Program-made: the position numbers and the translations under genes
Shown: piece after piece, positions 1-5,580 of the stretch
Layout: every line of letters begins with the position of its first letter
How positions within the stretch are numbered: the first letter of the stretch is position 1
The notes under the pieces: model-generated
Databases searched by the model: none
What the model was told of the DNA's origin: nothing
The model's input: the letters and a program-made list of their open reading frames with translations, nothing else
Source: Actinomycetes bacterium
GTDB lineage: Bacteria > Actinomycetota > Actinomycetes > Propionibacteriales > Nocardioidaceae
DNA: 5,580 nt
NCBI GenBank assembly: GCA_023415395.1
Contig: JAEZKN010000086.1
Coordinates: forward strand, 1 to 5,580
Direction: 5' to 3'

Positions 1-82
1 GGTCCCGGTCGGGTGCGGCCTGGGCGGGCGCGCCGACGATCGCCGCGAGGGCGATGGCCAGGGCGAGCAGGGCGGCGCGCAC
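1..82 (-). CDS. Secreted protein of unknown function, N-terminal fragment (runs off left edge)
   Basis: Reading leftward from a GTG at 82-80 gives 27 codons with no stop before the edge. The translation looks like a textbook Sec signal peptide: Met-Arg, then a hydrophobic run of Ala, Leu, Ile and Val (residues 3-16), then a helix-breaking Gly-Ala-Pro and an Ala-Gln-Ala cleavage box, with the mature protein probably starting at Ala-Pro-Asp-Arg-Asp. GTG at 82 is chosen because the frame upstream is charged (RDYRER). Another GTG at 90 is in a different frame that does not encode a plausible signal peptide. No strong Shine-Dalgarno is visible before it. The gene lies 48 bp downstream of another secreted-protein gene on the same strand, with a GC palindrome in between. 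Function cannot be judged from 27 residues. Confidence 0.55.
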   Translation of the reverse strand, partial: MRAALLALAIALAAIVGAPAQAAPDRD

Positions 83-103
83 GCGCTCACGGTAGTCCCG
101 CCG

Positions 104-119
104 CGCCCCGGCCGGGGCG
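104..119. terminator. Perfect 16-bp GC palindrome, candidate terminator of the 168-aa gene
   Basis: The sequence CGCCCCGGCCGGGGCG is its own reverse complement. It begins 11 bp past the stop of the 168-aa secreted-protein gene and lies before the next gene start at 82. As RNA it would fold into a 6-bp all-GC stem with a 4-nt loop. No U-run follows, so it would be of the U-less hairpin kind often proposed for actinobacteria. A protein-binding operator for the downstream gene is the alternative. Termination is inferred; the palindrome itself is seen directly. Confidence 0.45.
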
Positions 120-130
120 GAACCCGCGGA

Positions 131-637
131 TCAGTCGACGGTCGGCTCCTTGGTGACCTGGAGGTCGTAGGCGAACGCGTCGTCGCAGGTCAGCGGCACG
201 GTGCGCTTCTTCCAGCTCATCGTGAGGTCGCTGACGATCCGGCGGTGGGTGCCGTCGACGGTGATGTGCTGGCCGGCGTCGTCGTGCTCCTCGTGGACGG
301 CCGTCTTCTTCCCGACGACCCGTGCGGTGCCGTCGATGACGACCCGCTTGCCGGCGAGCTTCAGGGTGGCCCGGACGTCGCGGCCGCCCTTGAAGGGGTC
401 GGCCGTCTCCCGGATCGCGCCGAGCCCGTCGTCGCCGACGACGACCTGGACGACGTTCTTCACCGTGTTGTTCTCGTAGATGCTGGTCCAGACCTCGCGG
501 GCGCCGAGGGTGCCGGTGCACTCGATGACGATGCCGCGCTCGCGGGTGGTGGTGGGCTCCTGGGCCGTCGCGGTGCCGCCCATGAGGGCGGTGGTCGCGA
601 CGACGGCCAGGGCGCCGGTGATCATGGTGGTACGCAT
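131..637 (-). CDS. Secreted protein of unknown function, 168 aa, two cysteines
   Basis: Complete gene, ATG at 637-635, TGA at 133-131. Residues 1-25 are a Sec signal peptide: a basic start (MR), a hydrophobic core around residues 6-19, and an Ala-Thr-Ala box at 23-25, with cleavage predicted before Gln26. The mature chain of about 143 residues has exactly two cysteines, Cys40 near its start and Cys151 near its end, which could form a disulfide closing the domain. The middle alternates short hydrophobic and polar stretches (for example NVVQVVVGDDG at 61-71 and KRVVIDGTARVVGKK at 97-111), suggesting a beta-rich fold. There is no lipobox, no membrane anchor after the signal, and no catalytic motif I recognise. 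A good Shine-Dalgarno precedes it. It probably has its own transcript, since about 100 bp and a palindrome separate it from tldE. I do not recognise the family. Confidence 0.82.
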   Translation of the reverse strand: MRTTMITGALAVVATTALMGGTATAQEPTTTRERGIVIECTGTLGAREVWTSIYENNTVKNVVQVVVGDDGLGAIRETADPFKGGRDVRATLKLAGKRVVIDGTARVVGKKTAVHEEHDDAGQHITVDGTHRRIVSDLTMSWKKRTVPLTCDDAFAYDLQVTKEPTVD

Positions 638-646
638 GACGATTGC

Positions 647-653
647 TTCTCCT
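647..653 (-). promoter_or_regulatory. Shine-Dalgarno of the 168-aa secreted-protein gene
   Basis: On the minus strand the sequence reads AGGAGAA, ending 9 nt before the ATG at 637. This is close to the consensus and fixes the start of the 168-aa protein over the in-frame Met at residue 5. No convincing -10/-35 pair was found in the roughly 45 bp upstream of it. Confidence 0.75.
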
Positions 654-683
654 GTGTCGTGGGTCGATGTCAGGAGGAGTACG

Positions 684-701
684 CCGGACCGGCCGGTCCG
701 G
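684..701. terminator. Perfect 18-bp palindrome, candidate tldE terminator or operator
   Basis: CCGGACCGGCCGGTCCGG is a perfect self-complementary sequence. It lies 36 nt beyond the tldE stop and about 46 nt before the next gene on the same strand. As RNA it can form a 7-bp stem with a GGCC loop. There is no T-run after it on either strand, so a classical intrinsic terminator is not shown. Its position between two genes that look separately expressed fits a terminator; a repressor site for the 168-aa gene is the alternative. Confidence 0.45.
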
Positions 702-711
702 TTGCATGCGA

Positions 712-732
712 CCTGCGCCGATTCCTGCGCCG
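712..732. repeat. Two 9-bp direct repeats, 12-bp period
   Basis: CCTGCGCCG occurs at 712-720 and again at 724-732 with the trinucleotide ATT between. The pair lies just beyond the tldE stop and next to the 18-bp palindrome. A 12-bp period is slightly more than one helical turn, so it could be a pair of protein half-sites, or simply a small duplication in GC-rich DNA. Function is unknown. Confidence 0.6.
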
Positions 733-737
733 GTCTG

Positions 738-2107
738 CTACTGCGCCTGCGACACGCTCGACATGTTGAAGTCGGGCACCCGCAGCGCCGGCATGTGCGT
801 GCGGGAGAAGTAGTCGTCGCCCCACTCGCGGCTGAAGGCCGGCACGCTGCTCGAGGCGTGGGTGAACCGCTGGAGGATGTCGACCGGGCTCTCGTTGAAC
901 CGGAAGTTGTTGACCGCGCCGGTGATCTCCCCGTTCTCGACGAGGTAGACGCCGTCGCGGGTCAGGCCGGTGAGCAGCAGGGTCTGGGGGTCGACCTCAC
1001 GGATGTACCACAGGCAGGTCAGCAGCAGCCCGCGCTCGGTGCCGGCCACCAGCTCCTCGATCGACCCGGTGGCCCCGTCGACGGAGAGCAGCAGGTTGTC
1101 GATCGCCGGGGTGAGCGGCTGGCCCGTCATCGCGGCCGAGTGGCGGGTCTGGAGCAGCGCCGTGAGCTCGCCGTCGCGGATCCAGTCGGTGCGCTCGAGC
1201 GGCAGCCCGTTGTCGAAGACCGACGCCTCGTTGCTCGAGCTCGCGGTGAGCGCGAAGGGCAGGCACTCCAGGCCGGGTGCGGTCGGGTCGGAGTAGAGGC
1301 GGACGCCCTCGCGTCCCAGCCGCTCGCCGATCCGCGTGCCCCCGCCGCGCCGGCTGTAGACCGACTGGCCCTCGTGGGCGACGCGGGCGCCGGCGTACCA
1401 GTAGGCGTCGATCATCAGGTCCGCCATCGCCGCCGGCGGGAGGATGGTGTCGTAGCGGCCGGCCGGCAGGTCGACGCGGCGCTCGGCCCACGCCAGGCGC
1501 TGCGCGAGCTCGGCGTCGAGGGCCAGCGGGTCGACGTCGGTGAAGTCCCGGGTCGCCGCGCCCACCCACGCGCTGCTCGTCAGGTCCGCCGTCTTGCCGG
1601 TGCAGCCGACGTGCCCGGTGGGCTGGACGTGGCGCAGGCGCAGGCCGGTCGAGGAGCCGAGGTACGTCGTCGTCACCTCGTGGTTGACGAAGCCGTAGAG
1701 GATGCGGCCGGTGGACCGGGCGCGGCCGAACGCCTCGCCGAGCGCGGGGGCGACGGCGTCGTAGACGTGGATGTCGGTCGGGACCGGTGCGTGGTCCCAG
1801 TCGGTGGAGACCCGGTCACGGACCAGCTCGTTGGCGTCCTCCGCCGGCTCAGCGGCGCGGGCGGCTGAGTCGGCGGCCTCCACGAGCGCCGTGACGCCGG
1901 CCGTCGTGGTCACGCTGCCGCTCACGGACGCGGTCGCGCCGCCGACGAACGAGATCACGGTGACGTCGCTGCCGCTCATCACGCCGTTGGTGGTCAGCGT
2001 GTTGTTGGCCCAGCGCAGGTTGGCGCTGCTCCGGGCGCGCACGATGACCATGCAGTCGTCGGCCGTCGAGGTCGCGAGCCCGTGCTCGACGAAGTCCTGG
2101 GGCGAGC

Positions 2108-2111
<4 letters not shown>
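738..2111 (-). CDS. tldE: TldE/PmbA-type subunit of the TldD-TldE metalloprotease, 457 aa
   Basis: Complete gene, ATG at 2111-2109, TAG at 740-738. The family forms TldD-TldE heterodimers that cleave unfolded or small peptides in the cytoplasm; known roles in E. coli are microcin B17 processing and CcdA degradation. No substrate can be named here. The protein has the PmbA/TldD layout: an N-terminal domain (about 1-170), and a C-terminal domain that includes a conserved late block (about 360-410: LLTCLWYIREVDPQTLLLTG, then DGVYLVENGEITGAVNNFRF). Aligned with TldD next door at the shared Tyr-Asp (TldE 220-221, TldD 252-253), the position of the HESIGH zinc motif is IDAYWY (234-239), so both histidines and the Glu are missing and this is the non-catalytic partner. 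It shares a 4-bp ATGA overlap with tldD, so translation is probably coupled. The long open frame upstream of this ATG lies inside tldD and is an artefact. Family call is firm; substrate unknown. Confidence 0.93.
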
Positions 2112-3631
<1,520 letters not shown>

Positions 3632-3637
3632 GGCGCG

Positions 3638-3643
3638 AACCTA
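3638..3643 (-). promoter_or_regulatory. Candidate -10 element for tldDE
   Basis: Reading leftward, TAGGTT fits the actinobacterial TANNNT -10 pattern and is followed by 6 nt and then the tldD ATG at 3631. This spacing would put transcription start at or next to the ATG, i.e. a leaderless mRNA. No recognisable -35 is present. The overlapping sequence AGGTAGG (3646-3640) could instead serve as a Shine-Dalgarno, 8 nt before the ATG, which would require a promoter further up inside the sulfotransferase gene. The two readings cannot be separated by eye. Confidence 0.4.
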
Positions 3644-3649
3644 CCTGAA

Positions 3650-3655
3650 TAGAGT
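3650..3655 (+). promoter_or_regulatory. Candidate -10 element for the sulfotransferase gene
   Basis: TAGAGT matches TANNNT and is followed by 7 nt and the ATG at 3663. No Shine-Dalgarno lies before this ATG. Both facts fit a leaderless transcript that starts at the A of the ATG. A -35 is not recognisable; the region where it would lie overlaps the tldD start codon. Confidence 0.5.
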
Positions 3656-3662
3656 CCTGCCC

Positions 3663-4358
3663 ATGAACGCAGTTTCCTGGCTCGGCATCGGGGCGCAGCG
3701 CAGTGGGACCGCGTGGTTCACCGGGCTGCTCACGCAGCACCCCGAGGTCGGTCTCGGGACCAACGGCAAGAAGGAGCAGCAGCTGCTCCACCGGGTCGCG
3801 GACGGCAACCTCCCGGCCGAGGAGTACCTCGCGCTCTTCCCCGACGACGGGATCAAGCGGGGTGACTTCTCGCCCAGCTACCTGCGCCACCCGTCGGTCG
3901 GGCTGGCCGTCCCGAGGCTGGTGCCGGACGCGCCGGTGGTGGTGCTGCTGCGCGACCCCCTGGACCGGTTCCGCTCGGCGATGCGGCTCGCCGTGACGCG
4001 CGGCAAGACCGAGCTCTCCGGCACGCCGACCAGCCTCCAGACGTGGGCCGGCTACTACGCCGACCAGCTCGACCTGTGGGCCGGCCAGGTCGGCAGGGAG
4101 CGGCTGGTCGTGCAGGTCTACGAGCAGGCGGTGCAGGACCCCCAGGCCGCGGTCGAGACCGTCTGGTCGCGGATGGGCCTGGACGCCGTACCCCTGGTCT
4201 CGGTGGACGAGCGCTCGCGGTCGAGCTCGGCCGACGACGCGGAGTGGACGTGGCCGGAGGGGATGCAGGACGCCCTGCGCAGGCTCTACCGGCCCCAGGC
4301 ACGCCGCCTCGCCGAGGAGTGGGGCCTCGACCTGAGCGGGTGGCGTTCGCTGGGCTGA
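3663..4358 (+). CDS. Small PAPS-dependent sulfotransferase, 231 aa
   Basis: Transfers sulfate from PAPS to an acceptor hydroxyl or amine; the acceptor is unknown. Seen: the N-terminal 5'-phosphosulfate loop GIGAQRSGTAWF (residues 8-19) directly after a short beta strand; Lys-Glu at 37-38 followed by QQLLH, in the place of the usual KE-x-HFF stretch; GDFSPSYL (67-74), matching the common G(E/D)xxPSYL segment; the 3'-phosphate-binding block VVVLLRDPLDRFRSAMR (92-108) with Arg97 and Ser105; and a C-terminal LYRPQARRLAEEWGLDLSGW (208-227), typical of bacterial members. At 231 residues it is shorter than the usual 270-300, with little between the PSYL and RDP blocks. The ATG at 3663 is preferred over an in-frame start at 3582, because that start lies inside tldD on the other strand and would put 27 residues before the P-loop. 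A PNPOx-like gene follows after 20 bp. No membrane segment, so cytoplasmic. Confidence 0.9.
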   Translation: MNAVSWLGIGAQRSGTAWFTGLLTQHPEVGLGTNGKKEQQLLHRVADGNLPAEEYLALFPDDGIKRGDFSPSYLRHPSVGLAVPRLVPDAPVVVLLRDPLDRFRSAMRLAVTRGKTELSGTPTSLQTWAGYYADQLDLWAGQVGRERLVVQVYEQAVQDPQAAVETVWSRMGLDAVPLVSVDERSRSSSADDAEWTWPEGMQDALRRLYRPQARRLAEEWGLDLSGWRSLG

Positions 4359-4378
4359 CCGGCTGGGTACTCCCCGGC

Positions 4379-4861
4379 ATGAGCGACGACATCCAGGCCA
4401 ACACCGCCACGCTGGTCGACCTGCTGGAGGACCTCCCGATCGGGATGCTGACGACCTTCGGCCCCGACGGTCCGCGCAGCGTGCCCATGGCGCGCCAGGA
4501 GGTGGAGCCGTCCGCGGAGCTGTGGTTCATCACCGCCCGCGACACCGCGCACACCCGGGCGATCGAGCAGGACCCGCGGGTCGCGCTGACCTTCTCCGCG
4601 CGCGACACGTGGGTGGCGGTCTACGGCCGGGCCGGGGTCGTCGACGACCGCGACAAGCTCGCCGAGCTGTGGAACACCTTCGCCGAGGCGTGGCTGCCCG
4701 GTGGGCCCGACGACCCGAACGCCGTGCTCCTGCGCGTCGACATCGAGTCGGGGGAGTACTGGGACACCCCGGGCGGCAAGGTCGCCTCGCTGCTGAGCTT
4801 CGCCAAGACCAAGCTGACCGGCGAGACCTACGACGCCGACCACGGCACGGTCGACGTCTAG
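4379..4861 (+). CDS. PNPOx-like split-barrel protein (general stress protein 26 group), 160 aa
   Basis: Complete gene, ATG at 4379, TAG at 4859-4861. The layout is that of the pyridoxamine-phosphate-oxidase-like fold: an N-terminal helix (8-20), then GMLTTFGPDGPRSVPMA (22-38) and ELWFITARDTAHTRAIEQDPRVALTFS (47-73), the strand and cofactor-binding region, and VAVYGRAGVVDD (79-90). The C-terminal WLPGGPDDPNAVLLRVDIESGEYWDTPGGKVASLLSFAKTKLTGE pattern (105-149) is characteristic of the general stress protein 26 group (COG3871). Members bind FMN, FAD or F420; which one cannot be told here, and the reaction is unknown. It is not a true PdxH. It follows the sulfotransferase gene by 20 bp and is probably cotranscribed. 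There is no clear Shine-Dalgarno. A GTG at about 4341 is in frame but lies inside the sulfotransferase gene, so the ATG is preferred. Family firm, function open. Confidence 0.88.
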   Translation: MSDDIQANTATLVDLLEDLPIGMLTTFGPDGPRSVPMARQEVEPSAELWFITARDTAHTRAIEQDPRVALTFSARDTWVAVYGRAGVVDDRDKLAELWNTFAEAWLPGGPDDPNAVLLRVDIESGEYWDTPGGKVASLLSFAKTKLTGETYDADHGTVDV

Positions 4862-4873
4862 GCGCACAGGCTC

Positions 4874-4908
4874 AGCGGCTCAGCGCCCCGTCCTAGCGGC
4901 TCAGCGCC
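4874..4908. repeat. 21-bp-period duplication across the sbcC stop codon
   Basis: The 14-bp sequence AGCGGCTCAGCGCC is present at 4874-4887 and 4895-4908, exactly 21 bp apart. On the minus strand the right copy is the last sense codons of sbcC (GCG CTG AGC CGC) followed by TAG. The left copy repeats the same four codons in the same frame, followed by TGA. The second stop at 4874-4872 would therefore end the protein with Asp-Gly-Ala-Leu-Ser-Arg if TAG were read through. It looks like a small tandem duplication in the short convergent gap. Confidence 0.75.
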
Positions 4909-5580
4909 ACCGTCGAGCCGCGGCGGTCCTTGGTCACCAGCAGTTGGGTCGGGATGCGGTCGCGCATCTCGGCGACGTGGCTGACCACGCCCACGACCCG
5001 GCCGCCGTCGCGGAGCGAGTCGAGGGTGTCCATCACGTCGTCGAGGGTGTCGGCGTCCAGCGACCCGAAGCCCTCGTCGACGAAGAGCGTGTCCAGGTCG
5101 GCCCCGCCGGCCTCCTGCGTGACCACGTCGGCCAGGCCGAGCGCGAGGGCGCGGGAGACCACGAAGGTCTCCCCGCCCGACAGCGTCGCGGGGTCCCGGG
5201 CCTCACCGGACCAGTCGTCGCGGACCAGCAGGCTGAGCCCGCCGCGGGTCTCCCCGGCCCCGCGCTGGCCGGTGTGCTCCAGTGAGTAGCGCTGGTCGCT
5301 CATCCCGGCCAGCCGAGCGTTCGCGGCCGCCACGACCTGGGTGAGGCGGTAGCCCAGGACGTAGGCCGACAGCCGCATCTGGAGGCGGTTGTCGGCCGAC
5401 TTGCCCTCGACGAACGCCGACAGGCGCGTCACCAGGTCGAGGTCCGAGCGCAGCGGGGCCCAGGCGGCGAGCGCGTCGTCCAGCCGCGCGCACAGGTCGG
5501 CCAGCCGTCGCGCGCGAGTGCGCCAGTGCTGCTCCTGGACCCGGGCGTCGCCGAGCGCCGCGAGCGCGGCCCGGTGGGCC
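4893..5580 (-). CDS. sbcC: SbcC-type nuclease-complex ATPase, C-terminal part (gene continues past right edge)
   Basis: The frame is open from the right edge to TAG at 4895-4893, giving 228 visible residues; the start lies outside. SbcC pairs with SbcD (the bacterial Rad50-Mre11 counterpart) to process DNA ends and hairpins. Seen in order: an Arg-, Ala- and Leu-rich helical stretch at the beginning, the tail of the long coiled coil; SADNRLQMRLSAYVLGYRL and QRYSLE, typical of the C-terminal lobe; the ABC signature LSGGE at 5183-5169; Walker B LDTLFVDEGFGSLD at 5096-5055; and the switch histidine in VVGVVSHVAEMRDRI, followed by the terminal strand. All catalytic elements of this half are intact. 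It ends 31 bp from the convergent PNPOx-like gene. sbcD is expected upstream, outside the window. A close SMC-like relative is possible, but the tail matches SbcC best. Confidence 0.92.
   Translation of the reverse strand, partial: AHRAALAALGDARVQEQHWRTRARRLADLCARLDDALAAWAPLRSDLDLVTRLSAFVEGKSADNRLQMRLSAYVLGYRLTQVVAAANARLAGMSDQRYSLEHTGQRGAGETRGGLSLLVRDDWSGEARDPATLSGGETFVVSRALALGLADVVTQEAGGADLDTLFVDEGFGSLDADTLDDVMDTLDSLRDGGRVVGVVSHVAEMRDRIPTQLLVTKDRRGSTVALSR
4896..4921. terminator. GC hairpin at the convergent gene ends, weak terminator candidate
   Basis: GCGGCTC (4896-4902) and GAGCCGC (4915-4921) form a 7-bp stem with a 12-nt loop. It overlaps the last codons of sbcC and lies 34 nt past the stop of the PNPOx-like gene, where it could end the rightward transcript. 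There is no T-run after it. The left copy of the local repeat (4876-4882) could pair with the same right arm, giving an alternative fold. Confidence 0.3.

Noticed and set aside
671..680. Shine-Dalgarno-like AGGAGG on the plus strand
   Set aside because: No plausible plus-strand gene starts within reach; the following sequence is the palindrome and then tldE antisense.
87..707. 206-aa minus-strand frame overlapping the 168-aa secreted-protein gene
   Set aside because: Arg-, His- and Pro-rich, no signal peptide or ribosome site, and fully overlapping a gene with a signal peptide and a good Shine-Dalgarno.
480..1868. 462-aa plus-strand frame antisense to tldE
   Set aside because: No recognisable domain, Val-, Arg- and Gly-rich, no ribosome site, and opposite a clearly recognised family gene.

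Overview
The window is about 5.6 kb of very GC-rich DNA. Codon third positions are almost always G or C, and long spurious open frames run antisense to the real genes. Together with TANNNT-type -10 elements placed directly before start codons, this points to a high-GC actinobacterium. A Nocardioides-like member of the Propionibacteriales is a guess from overall protein character, not something the sequence proves.

Left part (1-737), minus strand: the first 27 codons of a secreted protein that runs off the left edge, and a complete 168-aa secreted protein of unknown function with two cysteines. Perfect GC palindromes lie on both sides of the 168-aa gene (104-119 and 684-701). They are probably hairpin terminators, or less likely operators.

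Middle (738-3631), minus strand: a two-gene operon encoding a TldD/TldE (PmbA) metalloprotease pair. TldD (507 aa) carries the HEXXXH zinc motif and a C-terminal cysteine ligand. TldE (457 aa) has the same fold signatures but no zinc motif. The genes overlap by 4 bp (ATGA), as expected for two subunits made in equal amounts.

Right part: diverging from tldD across only 31 bp are a short sulfotransferase gene (3663-4358) and, 20 bp later, a PNPOx-like flavin/F420-type split-barrel protein of the general stress protein 26 group (4379-4861). Converging on that pair from the right edge is the 3' end of an SbcC-type nuclease ATPase gene (4893 to beyond 5580, minus strand).

I see no mobile element, CRISPR array, tRNA or rRNA. 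No obviously new multi-gene system is visible: most of the window is ordinary chromosomal housekeeping or accessory content. The most interesting points are small: paired -10-like elements suggesting back-to-back, possibly leaderless promoters in the 31-bp divergent gap; an in-frame 21-bp duplication that copies the last codons and the stop position of sbcC; and the palindromes and 9-bp direct repeats around the small secreted-protein gene.
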